A stretch of DNA of 64,000 nucleotides from Bactericera cockerelli (GCA_024516035.1 CM044958.1:2349566-2413565); one strand, 5' to 3'. Shown: positions 42,767-54,044, counted from the stretch's first letter. Notes: a model not told the origin generated them from the sequence alone. Program-made: numbers and translations.

Positions 42767-43551
42767 GCCTCTTGGAGAAAGTCACTTACAATACGTGCTG
42801 TACGAGGTCGGGCATTGTCTTGCATTAACACGAATCCATCACCCACAAAACCTGCATAAGGGACAACATGATCTTCAATGATGTCAGTGACATACCTCTC
42901 TGCAGTTAGGTTACCTCCTTGTCCTCCACAATTGATGATAACGAGCTCTGTTTTAGTTTCCATAGAGATTCCACCCCAGAAGATACAAGATCCTAAACCA
43001 AAACTCACAGTTTCTTGAATATAACATTTATTATACCGTTCACCTGGTCTTCTATACACCCTTTTACGTCTGTCATTGAAGAACAAGCAGGGTCGGCTCT
43101 CATCCGTGGACAGAAAGTGCCCCCATTCCCCATTTCCTCAATCAGCGTGTTGAAGGGCAAATTGTAAATGACGTTGTCGGTGTTGTCTGTTGAGTTTGGG
43201 TCCCGTAGCTTTTCTTCTTGGTATGAGACCTTTCTTTTTCAAGCGTCTCCTTACTGTCCAAGGGCTGACATCAACACCAGTGGCCATAACAAGCTGCTGT
43301 TGGACCTCAACACCAGACATGTCTCGATTTCTTAAGCTTGTCATGACAGCAAATCGGTCCTCCTGGGCAGTTGTCTTCTTTGGTCTGGCAGATCCTGGTC
43401 TCTGATCATAGCTACCTGTCTGCCGATACCTTTGGTAAATTCTGTTCACCTTAGACTTCGACAAATTTAGCTCCTTAGCAACATTTCTTTGCTTAACACC
43501 TTGACTCACAAGTAAAACCACTTTCACAGCTATGGAGTGCGATGTCTCCAT
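42333..43551 (-). pseudogene. Tc1-type (DD34E) transposase with two in-frame stops and a 217-bp duplication (unit 1)
   Basis: The - strand reading starts at 43551 (METSHSIAVKVVLLVSQGVK). It has a paired helix-turn-helix region (KQRNVAKELNLSKSKVNRIY, then a W-T-V-R-R-R-L-K-K-K-G second half). A TGA follows L-Q-H-A-D at 43135-43137, where family members have Trp. The same frame continues G-N-G-E-W...S-T-D-E-S-R (first Asp), V-L-M-Q-D-N-A-R-P-R-T-A (second Asp) and SPDLNLIEHLWDELK (Glu, 34 residues after the second Asp). A second TGA follows A-L-Y-E-E near 42616, again a Trp codon in the neighbouring duplicate. The 217-bp tandem duplication (42333-42549/42550-42766) repeats the C-terminal coding region out of frame. 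The gene is inactive as it stands. All three acidic catalytic residues are readable. Confidence 0.92.
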
Positions 43552-44454
43552 GATGAAAAGAAAAATTCAACTGAATTTCCTTCCTCATAGTGTTGCATTT
43601 AAGGAAATTCAATAATTTACTGGCCAAAAAAGCGTTATCACAACAAAAAATCAAATTTAAAATACCCTCGGTGCACGTGTTTTCATCAACAAAATGAGGT
43701 GTTTCTGGAAAGTGGCCATTATCATTGTTGCATAGTACATAACCCGGACACATTGTGTAGTTTCTGAAAGGTATGAGTACAAGCTTTTCAAATATATGCA
43801 TACTTTAACAACTTCATGCCACACAAATTGACCAGGACCAACTGAAACGGTAAAATGTCCTGTCCCGAATTTATTGCTCTCAAGTGTACATCGAAAATAC
43901 CGGGCCAGATTATTTTTAAGTCAAAAAAAAAAATAATAATTTATAAAAGAAAGTAATATAACATAATCTTTTGTATTAGTAATTTCTACCTTGACAAAAC
44001 ACAAAAAAAATATTCGACAAAGAGAGTGATATTTCAAAAAAATCATGCACAATTCAGTTTTTATGTCAATTACTGAAAATAAAATTTAATAAAGAGAGTG
44101 ATAAATCAAAATTTACGCAAATATCACTATATTCCAAGAACTGTACGTCTCGATCCAATGAGCTCTTGGTAACAACTGATCGTAATACCATCTTGTTCCA
44201 ACCTCCCTCCACTTTTTCGACATAATCAATAAACAACACTAGTGCTATCTCGGGAACGGTAAGGGCTAGAATTATAATTCTTATACCAAACGAAAGGTCT
44301 CGTTTCGCTTATTTCGATAGAGTAATAAAAAAAATTTCATGATTTTTGACATATCACCATCTAATTCTGAGGGTGCGATATTTTTTAGTTATAATACTAT
44401 TATTTTTATAACTAATTTTTGTATTTCTAATAGCTACTCGGCAGCCTGGGAAAC

Positions 44455-44630
44455 TAAAAACGGAGAGTAGACCAGCAGTCTGACTGGGGGACTGTAAACA
44501 GGGAATAGACCAGCATTGGCTTGGTTCTGGGGGCCCTTGTCAATTATTTGCCTCCTTGTAAAGACAATGGTAGAAGTGCTGAGTCATTCCTCCACTGTCT
44601 GGTTACCATCGTTCACGATCACGCCGTCAT
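44455..44630 (-). repeat. Dispersed repeat with 38-bp minisatellite seed (unit 1)
   Basis: On the + strand: GTAGACCAGCAGTCTGACTG, GGGGACTGTAAACAGGGAAT, CTTGGTTCTGGGGGCCCTTG, TGCTGAGTCATTCCTCCACT. It is the reverse of the 55565-55700 repeat. Confidence 0.82.
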
Positions 44631-44688
44631 ATGATCATGATGATGAATAGCTAATCAAACCACCGACCTCTAGAGTGTGATTTTTTTT

Positions 44689-44948
44689 AAGATGAGTGTT
44701 TCATAACCTTTTTTATTTCGTAACCATGAAACAGGAGCTACTGTAGACGCTTGTGGTCTGTGTTGTAGCCTGCCCATCCCGTAGTATGCCTCCCCTCTGA
44801 TGGGCGAGAAGTGACACAATACTTCCCATTTAGGTGCTGGGTCAACACGAGCGAATTTTGAATACAAATTTTTGTCGGCGCGGGAGTTCGAACCCGGGAC
44901 CTTCCGCATGGCAAGCGAGTGCTTAACCACTGAGCTATCTCCTAGGAC
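44689..44948 (-). mobile_element. Chimeric Gly-like SINE at the duplication junction
   Basis: The first 35 bases (CATAACC, TTATTTCGTAACC) match the right-hand SINE at 49184. From 44769 on (GTAGCCTGCCCATCCCGTAG, TCTGATGGGCGAG, then the whole head) it matches the left-hand SINE at 40195. The switch lies in 44724-44768, where both parents are identical. This is the expected product of unequal crossing-over between two SINEs. Confidence 0.92.
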
Positions 44949-45835
44949 AGACTCTAAAAAAACTCAAACACCTTCTATTGACCAACCACAATGGTTGTGT
45001 AAAAGGACAGTTCCCGTCCACCTCATGCTAATAGTAAAATATTTTTAGAGTGTCTAAAATTGTGATTCCCTTTCAACGACTGTTGTTCTTTGCTTTCTAT
45101 TTCCTCTCGTCATTCGAAAGCTATACGTGGCAGGAAAAGACAGAAGAGCGAAGGAGGCAAAAGAAAAGATTTGAAACAATTTATCTTCCCTTATGAAGTT
45201 ATAATAACAAAAAATAGACGAAACTATCTCATCTGAACTTCTCCCTTTTTTTCAGTGATTGATTCATCAGGGCTGTAACAGGGCTGAGTAGACTAATATT
45301 CGCTGTTTTTTGAAGTCCTGAAAACGGTAACCAGGCAAATTTCCTCTGACTCTATGTCGATTCGTTAATTTTGTTTTTATTTTTATTATTATTATTATTA
45401 TTTTTTTTTTTTACACTTTATTAGATAATAGGACATATACAATACAAATAATTACAAACGAAAATACAATATACAATATAACAAAAAATAAAAAAAAATA
45501 AAGAAAAAATAAATAAATATATACATAATATATGTCCTAACTAAAGGGCGGGGTTATTGCCTTAGGCAATCTCTTCCACCCAACCCTTTTGATTTGAATT
45601 CTGGATCCTTTAGCATTAAACCAATAAATTAATAATAATTTAGGTACATACCTAGCTATGTAGGTAGCTTTTGTCGGTGAGCTGTCTAGTAGTGGTAAAT
45701 ATTCAATAGTGGAGGTCGTAGGGCGCAGTACTAGGATAACTTACCGAATTGTATGCACTCCGTGTAATTAATGAATATGCAATGTGCTATAAAAATGTCA
45801 TGATGTCACAATTATGTCTAAAACTAATTATTATA

Positions 45836-48800
45836 TCGCACCCTCAGAATTAGATGGTGATATGTCAAAAACACCAACTTTTGGGAAATCGCAAAAGAAA
45901 GTTTGACTTATCGCTGTATGAATACAATAAAAGCTACTGTTTTGATTTATATGTTCTTAAGTTGAGCATGTTCTTTTCTATAGTTCTATGTAAAAAAAAT
46001 GTATTTTTCTTCAAAAGAACTTACCTTTGTAACCGTTCGAAAAAAAGGCATTTTGACTTAAAACTTCATTCTACGATTTTGCCTTTTTTCGAGAAAAAAT
46101 CAATTTTTAATAAGGTGATATCGTATTATATTACCTTTTCTTCCATGAGAAGTGAACAAAAGTGGGTATTATCTCGAAAAAAATTCGAGATAGCACCATC
46201 TATTTACAATTTTGAAATGATAGTACCTTGATAATTTAGTTTTATAACACTATATTACCATATGAATCGAAGAATAAAAGACAATTTGAAACTGGAGGTA
46301 CATTAAAATCTATGCTTTTGGTATTAAGTCAGAAAAAAAAGAAAACTCATTCAGTTTAAAAAAGTGAAATGTAAAATACCCAATTGTTTTATTGCTAAGC
46401 AGTAAAAGGTAGAAAACAAGACAATGTGAGTATAAACTTTATTGTTTCTTGAGACTTAATCTCAAAGTTTCTAAAAAGAAATAACTAAAAACAAATAATT
46501 ATGAATTTCAAAAAATTGCTTGAGAGCAATAAATTCGGGACAGTAACTTTCTCAAAGTTTATGATTTTTATAATTTTTATTTTACATTGGATTTTCAAGT
46601 GTGAAGTATCCCAAGAAAGGATATTTTGTTGGTTTTAAGACGGTGTATATTTTTTTTCATTGTGAGCATGTTTTTTAATATAATAAGTCAAATAACAAAA
46701 AAGAGGTCTAAAGAGCATGAAAACACTGCAAATGATATCGGTGTTTTTTGTGTTATTTCTTCGAAGTCTTCATGGAAATTTGGCTGTTACTTACCTCTTA
46801 GTATCTGGTATTACCCCCTTCGAGCTTGTATGACAGCCTGCAATCGATTTCTCATGGACTTGATTAGGTTGGCAGCCGTTTCTTGATCGATAGTCTCCCA
46901 CTCCTCATAAAGCGCCTGTTTCAGGTCCCTGTGGTTCATTGGGGGCGGGTTTCGAGCATGGAAACGTCTTTTAAGCTCGTCCCAGAGGTGTTCAATAAGA
47001 TTAAGATCAGGACTGTTGGCTGGCCAGTTGAGGGTTCGAATACCGTATGACAGCCTGCAATCGATTTCTCATGGACTTGATTAGGTTGGCAGCCGTTTCT
47101 TGATCGATAGTCTCTCACTCCTCATAAAGCGCCTGTTTCAGGTCCCTGTGGTTCATTGGGGCGGGTTTCGAGCATGGAAACGTCTTTTAAGCTCGTCCCA
47201 GAGGTGTTCAATAAGATTAAGATCAGGACTGTTGGCTGGCCAGTTGAGGGTTCGAATACCGGCCTCTTGGAGAAAGTCACTTACAATACGTGCTGTACGA
47301 GGTCGGGCATTGTCTTGCATTAACACGAATCCATCACCCACAAAACCTGCATAAGGGACAACATGATCTTCAATGATGTCAGTGACATACCTCTCTGCAG
47401 TTAGGTTACCTCCTTGTCCTCCACAATTGATGATAACGAGCTCTGTTTTAGTTTCCATAGAGATTCCACCCCAGAAGATACAAGATCCTAAACCAAAACT
47501 CACAGTTTCTTGAATATAACATTTATTATACCGTTCACCTGGTCTTCTATACACCCTTTTACGTCTGTCATTGAAGAACAAGCAGGGTCGGCTCTCATCC
47601 GTGGACAGAAAGTGCCCCCATTCCCCATTTCCTCAATCAGCGTGTTGAAGGGCAAATTGTAAATGACGTTGTCGGTGTTGTCTGTTGAGTTTGGGTCCCG
47701 TAGCTTTTCTTCTTGGTATGAGACCTTTCTTTTTCAAGCGTCTCCTTACTGTCCAAGGGCTGACATCAACACCAGTGGCCATAACAAGCTGCTGTTGGAC
47801 CTCAACACCAGACATGTCTCGATTTCTTAAGCTTGTCATGACAGCAAATCGGTCCTCCTGGGCAGTTGTCTTCTTTGGTCTGGCAGATCCTGGTCTCTGA
47901 TCATAGCTACCTGTCTGCCGATACCTTTGGTAAATTCTGTTCACCTTAGACTTCGACAAATTTAGCTCCTTAGCAACATTTCTTTGCTTAACACCTTGAC
48001 TCACAAGTAAAACCACTTTCACAGCTATGGAGTGCGATGTCTCCATGATGAAAAGAAAAATTCAACTGAATTTCCTTCCTCATAGTGTTGCATTTAAGGA
48101 AATTCAATAATTTACTGGCCAAAAAAGCGTTATCACAACAAAAAATCAAATTTAAAATACCCTCGGTGCACGTGTTTTCATCAACAAAATGAGGTGTTTC
48201 TGGAAAGTGGCCATTATCATTGTTGCATAGTACATAACCCGGACACATTGTGTAGTTTCTGAAAGGTATGAGTACAAGCTTTTCAAATATATGCATACTT
48301 TAACAACTTCATGCCACACAAATTGACCAGGACCAACTGAAACGGTAAAATGTCCTGTCCCGAATTTATTGCTCTCAAGTGTACATCGAAAATACCGGGC
48401 CAGATTATTTTTAAGTCAAAAAAAAAAATAATAATTTATAAAAGAAAGTAATATAACATAATCTTTTGTATTAGTAATTTCTACCTTGACAAAACACAAA
48501 AAAAATATTCGACAAAGAGAGTGATATTTCAAAAAAATCATGCACAATTCAGTTTTTATGTCAATTACTGAAAATAAAATTTAATAAAGAGAGTGATAAA
48601 TCAAAATTTACGCAAATATCACTATATTCCAAGAACTGTACGTCTCGATCCAATGAGCTCTTGGTAACAACTGATCGTAATACCATCTTGTTCCAACCTC
48701 CCTCCACTTTTTCGACATAATCAATAAACAACACTAGTGCTATCTCGGGAACGGTAAGGGCTAGAATTATAATTCTTATACCAAACGAAAGGTCTCGTTT

Positions 48801-48873
48801 CGCTTATTTCGATAGAGTAATAAAAAAAATTTCATGATTTTTGACATATCACCATCTAATTCTGAGGGTGCGA
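45836..48873 (-). mobile_element. Nested DNA transposon, outer element (unit 2)
   Basis: The same 36-bp inverted termini and flanking TA as in unit 1, 3,038 bp. Because it shares flanking unique sequence with unit 1, it arose by segmental duplication and not by transposition. Confidence 0.85.
46829..48046 (-). pseudogene. Tc1-type transposase pseudogene (unit 2)
   Basis: Identical in reading to the unit 1 copy, from 48046 (METSHSIAVK) through the TGA near 47630-47632 and the S-T-D-E-S-R, Q-D-N-A-R-P and S-P-D-L-N-L-I-E-H-L-W blocks. It differs by a one-base deletion in a G run near 47157, which shifts the frame after R-F-H-A-R-N-P-P. It is defective for the same reasons. Confidence 0.92.
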
Positions 48874-48949
48874 TATTTTTTAGTTATAATACTATTATTT
48901 TTATAACTAATTTTTGTATTTCTAATAGCTACTCGGCAGCCTGGGAAAC

Positions 48950-49125
48950 TAAAAACGGAGAGTAGACCAGCAGTCTGACTGGGGGACTGTAAACAGGGAA
49001 TAGACCAGCATTGGCTTGGTTCTGGGGGCCCTTGTCAATTATTTGCCTCCTTGTAAAGACAATGGTAGAAGTGCTGAGTCATTCCTCCACTGTCTGGTTA
49101 CCATCGTTCACGATCACGCCGTCAT
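48950..49125 (-). repeat. Dispersed repeat with 38-bp minisatellite seed (unit 2)
   Basis: Same content as 44455-44630: AGACCAGCAGTCTGACTGGG and GGGAATAGACCAGCATTGGC, followed by TCACGATCACGCCGTCATAT. Confidence 0.82.
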
Positions 49126-49183
49126 ATGATCATGATGATGAATAGCTAATCAAACCACCGACCTCTAGAGTGTGATTTTTTTT

Positions 49184-49472
49184 AAGATGAGTGTTTCATA
49201 ACCTTTTTTATTTCGTAACCATGAAACAGGAGCTACTGTAGACGCTTGTGGTCTGTGTTGTAGTCTGCCCATTCCGTAGTATGCCTCCCCGCTGATGGCC
49301 TAGAAGTGACACAATACTTCCCATTTAGGTGCTGGGTCAACACGAACGCACCGGAAGATATCCCTTACAAACAACTGGGACCAAATTTTTAGTACAATTT
49401 TTTGTCGGCTCGGGGATTTAAACCCGAAACCTTCCGCCTGACAAGCGAGTGCTCAACCACTGAGCTATTCGT
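49184..49472 (-). mobile_element. Gly-like SINE; right border of the duplication
   Basis: Copy C. It keeps a middle segment (ACCGGAAGATATCCCTTACA) that copies A and B lack, and the head on the - strand reads GAATAGCTCAGTGGTTGAGC. This longer form matches the 37036 copy, so copy A carries a deletion. Confidence 0.88.
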
Positions 49473-49479
49473 ACGCTCT

Positions 49480-50399
49480 AAGATACCAATAATATAAGTT
49501 CTAGCGCTTACAAAATTAATTAAAAACAGCCACGCTACTAACGTGACTCTCCAAGTATTCGTTTTGCAGCTTGATGAAATACGTGACCACTGCCAGAACT
49601 ATTACTGACTGCAGTTATTATCTTCCTCATCACTATCAGCTATCAGCAGCAAAATCAGCATCCTCATTTTTTAGATCCCATTATCACCAATCGGCGAGAC
49701 CTTGCAGCACCCCCAATCAAACTGGAAAAAAAAGTTTTTTCTAGTCCTTGCTTGTACTCAGTGAAAATCATTACAAATTTCTAGAATAATTTATGTATAA
49801 TCATATGATTGGCATGGTTATGTTTATTTTTTGTAATGGCAACATATTGAGCAACGTTGGGCTAGGCCATAAAATGGTCCATATTTATGTTAATAGCCCA
49901 GTTCAGGCCATTTTGTTCTTTATGATTTAAAATCTGATAGTTACCTAAATAGTCCTTCTTTGTATTAAACCATAATTGTCACACATACTACTCATAATAC
50001 CTATCAATAAATAATATACTTCTTCTTGACAAAATCCTCGTCTGTTCTTATGTAACTGAGCTCTACAAGTTTACATCATTCTATCCTTGTCCATTAGTTA
50101 TCTTCAAAGATATATATTGTTCATTTTTGAGAGTAGCTCCATCACATACATTTTAGTTGTAACTGTAACACTACTATTGCACTTCTTCTTTGCTTTCATT
50201 TTCCATACCTCTTAGCTCTACAAGTCTTCGTCATTATATTCTGCAATCCTTGCCACTGCTACTATAGCATCTCTTCATCTTCACGGATATCTTGATAGTA
50301 CATCCACATCTACACAGCATAATATCTCTTCTTTGAGAGAGGCTTCATCATAGAACTAATCATCCTTGAATGTCACATCTTGCGTGATATCTTCATCTT
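49480..50399. other. No recognised feature
   Basis: AT-rich, unique-looking sequence without open frames of note. A CATCATTCTATC/TCGTCATTATATTCTGCAATCC-type similarity between about 50070 and 50225 hints at an old duplication, but it is weak. Confidence 0.45.
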
Positions 50400-50434
50400 G
50401 AAATTCACTTCTCTTGCGTTCTAATTTGGCATTA

Positions 50435-50708
50435 GCCAGCGTCGATGGCATGTTGAATACACCGGTTCCCTTCAGAACACCGAAGTTAAGCGACATCCAG
50501 TGAGGTTAAGACTTGGATGGGTGACCATTCAAATTCTAATTCTCGTGACGCTGGCTTTTCCCGGCCCCACTCAGGCTGGGTGAGGTCAATGTGAGTAGCA
50601 GGTTTGTAAGTTTCCTGCGAATGGAGGGTAAAACCCCCGTCGTGATATGACCATGGCAGTTGAAAGCGACGTTAAACCCCACTTTAAAAAAAAAAGAAAA
50701 AAAAAAAA
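50435..50708 (+). mobile_element. 5S rRNA-derived SINE, intact reference copy with 35-bp target duplication
   Basis: The 5' part GCCAGCGTCGATGGCATGTT, GAATACACCGGTTCCCTTCA, GAACACCGAAGTTAAGCGAC and GACTTGGATGGGTGACC aligns with 5S rRNA along its length, including the A-box and C-box of the type I pol III promoter. The body (CCGGCCCCACTCAGGCTGGG, GCGAATGGAGGGTAAAACCC, CGTTAAACCCCACTTT) ends in an A-rich tail. Direct repeats at 50400-50434 and 50709-50743 (GAAATTCACTTCTCTTGCGT and so on, one mismatch) flank it. Confidence 0.95.
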
Positions 50709-51079
50709 GAAATTCACTTCTCTTGCGTTCTAACTTGGCATTATTTTGAATGATTTGAAAGTGCCCAACCGTTTCTCTCTTGTTCCAATGTTCATGTCTG
50801 TCTCTTCTTCCTTCTCTCATTTTTCTTCTTTTCTCGTTTCATTTCCCACACTTCTTTGTCTTTATGACCTCTTTTCTTGATGATTGTCTCTTCTTGATGA
50901 TTGTCTTTTCCATCGCCTTCAAAAACGAGGGGGTTTTCAGAAACATACTGTAAAAATCATTTGGTACCAGAATGAATAAACAGATTTATTGAATCAAGAT
51001 TTTTCACAATGCTATGCAACCCATACCTTATGTGCCATTCAATTTTAGCTTCAACTTGTCTCTATTACTCAAAAATTAG

Positions 51080-51295
51080 GTGCGTTGGTAGTAAAGTGGT
51101 TAACGCGCTGGTCTGCTAATCCAGGTAGCGTATAGGGGTCCGTTGGTTTGAATCCCACCCAGTGCATGCACTTTTCATCATCAATTTGAGTTGTGACCAC
51201 ATAAGACTCTGAGGTTTAGATGGTATAAAATGCTTTGAGCATTAACCTCGCCTGGTGGTTACCTTCCACTAAAGAGTGTTATTAAAAAGAACACC
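51080..51295 (+). mobile_element. tRNA-derived SINE (GTGGTTAACGCGC family), full length
   Basis: The head TAAAGTGGTTAACGCGCTGG, TCCGTTGGTTTGAATCCCAC; the body GAGTTGTGACCACATAAGAC, TTAACCTCGCCTGGTGGTTA; ending AAAGAGTGTTATTAAAAAGA. It is the reference copy for this family here. Confidence 0.87.
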
Positions 51296-51299
51296 AGAA

Positions 51300-52085
51300 A
51301 TTTCTGAGCGAGCGTTGAGCAATGTTGTACCCACAATACCACACATTCCCTACTTCCTCGTATGTGTGCCACGTCCTTCGAGTCTACTTAACCATCATAG
51401 TTTTGAGTAGTTCCATATTGTCAGGAGAGAAATTTTCCTTTATCCTTCTTAATTATGCTTTGAGGACATGAAAGTGATGTTGAAATTGCAATAAGCTCCT
51501 TTGGCGCCTGTTAGTTTGAGCTGTGTTATGAATAGATATAACCTTATAACTAGTAGTGTTAATGTAGTATACTCGTATAGATATTATAGACAAGTCAACT
51601 GTAGTCATTGAGAGCCTGAAAGAGGGTTTTGATTAGAAAAGGAAAATAAGATACACGAGATTTCAGAAAAGGCTAATTAAGAACGCGGCCGACACAATCC
51701 GGTCACATTTTTATTGTTTATATAATAAAAATAATAAGTATGTATCATACGAGAATATTCTTGCTCACTTCACAGACCTAAATGGGTCTGTTGCAAAATA
51801 AGAACAGTGAAGGAGTTGTTGCCGAGTTAGTACAGTTACATTATGATAATATTATGTTACCAAGTTATAAATATAATAAATCTGGCCTATTTTCAGAATC
51901 TGTTTTGTAACATCTACTGTGTAAATACTACTGCACTTAGGTACTTGCCTATTGCGTATAACTTTTATTCTTATAGTTATGACTCATGAATATTATTTTG
52001 CTGTAATTTACCTTTTTTTTCCAAAACGATTTCATCCTGTAAATAATTGTTTCAATTAATCTAGAGGAGAGCCTGCCTCGCAATA
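51300..52085. other. No recognised feature
   Basis: AT-rich sequence without recognisable repeats or coding potential. Confidence 0.45.
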
Positions 52086-52129
52086 ATTTTTGCTTAGAGG
52101 GTCTTTTTTTGTAAATAATTATGTGAAAT

Positions 52130-52540
52130 ATTTTTTTCTCTCTTTCCTTATCTCTCTATATCTTTCCTCTGTCTATCTTTCATTATATATCTCTCTTTGT
52201 CTCTCCCTCTCTCTCTCTTTCGATTTATCTCCTCTCTCTATAATTATCTTTCCTCTTTATATCTTTCATTATATTTATCTCTCTTTCTCTCTCTCTCTTT
52301 TCGATTCATCCCCTCCCTCTATAATTATCTTTCCTCTTTCTATCTTTCATTATATTTATCTCTCTTCGTCTTTCTCTCTCTCTCCCTCTCCCTCTCTTTC
52401 GATGTATCTCCTCTCTCTATATCTTTTCTCTTTCTATCTTTCATTATACATATTTATCTTTCTTCGTCTCTCTCTCGCTCTATTTACCTCTTTCTTTCCT
52501 CTTTCTATCTATCCCTCTTTACTCTAAGTATTCTCCAATA
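52130..52540. repeat. Pyrimidine-rich tract with a roughly 85-bp period
   Basis: TCTTTCATTATATTTATCTC, TCTCTCTCT and CTATAATTATCTTTCCTCTT alternate at a spacing of about 80-90 bp (52170-52470), so this is a degenerate minisatellite and not only (CT)n. The two 145-residue frames are translations of it. Confidence 0.85.
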
Positions 52541-53072
52541 TTCTCAAACCATAAATTCATCTCACTTATCTACTTTCCTTCTTCTCCCTTTTCTCAACAC
52601 ATATTGTATTATATTATTAGAGAGCATCTTTTAAATTTCTACAAGGAAACTCGTACCAGTTGGTATATGTATAGTGAATACATAGTACATAAATGTACGT
52701 ATTTTCTAAAGGATATAATCATTTCTTAAATCCTCAATAAGAGTTTAGTGCTAAATTTTGCGCGTCTTGTGCGAAAACCCATCTGGTGCATCCACATTTG
52801 CGACGGATATGAATTATTGCATCAATTTTTCACACATGTGCAAATATATGCAGGCAAAACTGCATTTGTAACTTGCACAAAAAAATGTGAATAGAGCGTT
52901 ATATTGTGTCAACCCTAGGGGGGAATGTAGTGGAATAATTTCTTCGAATACATCAGTTTTTATCCATTTCTTCTTGAATGCATTGCTGAAGAAAATTTAG
53001 TAGGTAAAAGAATGTATCCAGTTACGTTTGTAATCTATGTAGTTTATCCCATAAAATATATAAGACCTGTTT

Positions 53073-53145
53073 GACTGCTGGAGTAAAGGGACTTTTTAGT
53101 CTTACCTCGGCAGTATAAACAAGATAATATATTCTATTCTATAAA
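53073..53145 (+). repeat. Dispersed repeat end (CTTACCTCGGCAGT)
   Basis: GACTGCTGGAGTAAAGGGAC, TTTTTAGTCTTACCTCGGCA and a TATTCTATTCT tail match 32233-32305. Confidence 0.7.
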
Positions 53146-54044
53146 TTAATATATATTCAAAATTATTGCAAGTTATGTTTATGAATCATTTGGTAGCAAA
53201 ATGACTGAGTTCGACACCTCAAAGAGGCAAAAAGATTTTTTTCTTTTTAGCTATATATAGTTTCATATTTCCATAAAATACACAAATGAAAATTTATTAA
53301 TCTAGGTATAAAAAAAATAGACAGTAATTTTTTATAAAACTTTTGTTATCGATTTGAGAGGTTTGTTCTAATTTTAACCATATATTTTTTTATACAGGGT
53401 ACACTCGTAAGTTATAAATCAAAAGAAAAAAATAAATTCAGAAGGGTTTGTTAAAGGTATAAAAGGTTTATAATAGCTTTTTGTAAATTTTAAAGATGTA
53501 CCTTGATACATCAACAATATCTGTAATAATTATATTAATAATTTTATGATTTTTTTTTTCTTCTATGATCATTTTTTAAATTACACACTTTCATAAACAA
53601 TCCTTGTCTAGAATTACCTATTACTACAATTTCAAGAAGGCAAATGAATCTCAGGAAATCCTGTTCCACCATACATGCTGGTAACACAGAGTAAAACTTT
53701 TTTAATGAGCAACTTTTGTATCTCAACATAACTGTACTCACCTGTCTCACAAAAACTGAAAAGTTGCTAAACTTGTTAGGTTTTGCTGTCTTCATGTTTG
53801 TAAGGTAATTTGTTCTTGCACCAATATTACAGTACTTCCCCATATTCTTGTGTGTACTGGGCTGTAGGTTGTACTTGTAAATCTATATACAAAACTTATC
53901 TCACTATATTTGATTACAAAAGTTCTGAAAGTGCTGTGACATATTCATGTATGTTGTCACTAACTTCTCACCTTATCTTGTCACTTTAGGTACTGTAGTA
54001 CAGGGTAGGCCACTAACACTGTCGAATCTCGACAGTGGATATAT
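53146..54044. other. No gene recognised
   Basis: AT-rich sequence. The 99-residue - strand frame at 53544-53843 has no recognised motif and no supporting splice or start context. It is considered chance. Confidence 0.45.

Larger units (their letters stand above)
42023..43884 (-). mobile_element. Tc1-like transposon inserted in the outer element (unit 1)
   Basis: CTTGAGAGCAATAAATTCGG plus GACAG (42023-42047) is exactly inverted at 43860-43884. It encloses 1,862 bp, or 1,645 bp without the internal 217-bp duplication, the usual Tc1 size. The - strand encodes a Tc1-type transposase, so these repeats are probably the true transposon ends. The exact termini and TA duplication are unresolved. Confidence 0.75.
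41340..44378 (-). mobile_element. Nested DNA transposon, outer element (unit 1)
   Basis: The termini TCGCACCCTCAGAATTAGAT plus GGTGATATGTCAAAAA form a 36-bp perfect inverted repeat (41340-41375 and 44343-44378), flanked by TA on both sides. The outer element is 3,039 bp but its transposase gene belongs to an inner element (42023-43884). The frame at 41358-41735 starts inside the inverted repeat and resembles no known protein. Confidence 0.83.
40195..44688. repeat. Tandem duplication unit 1 (4.5 kb)
   Basis: The unit contains a SINE, unique sequence, a LINE 3' end, a nested Tc1-like element and the dispersed repeat with the 38-bp seed. It is repeated at 44689-49183 with a 4,495-4,496-bp offset. 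Differences noted by eye are single-base length changes in homopolymers (for example CCCTTTTTGATT versus CCCTTTTGATT). The unit begins and ends at SINE copies. Confidence 0.95.
44689..49183. repeat. Tandem duplication unit 2 (4.5 kb)
   Basis: It repeats unit 1 in the same orientation, including the LINE 3' end (45405-45587), the nested transposon (45836-48873), the two in-frame stops, the 217-bp internal duplication and the seed repeat. One G is missing from the GGGGGCGGG run near 47157 relative to unit 1. Confidence 0.95.

Noticed and set aside
53392..53410. ACAGGGTACACTC as a mariner end
   Set aside because: No matching inverted partner or TA-bounded element was found nearby.
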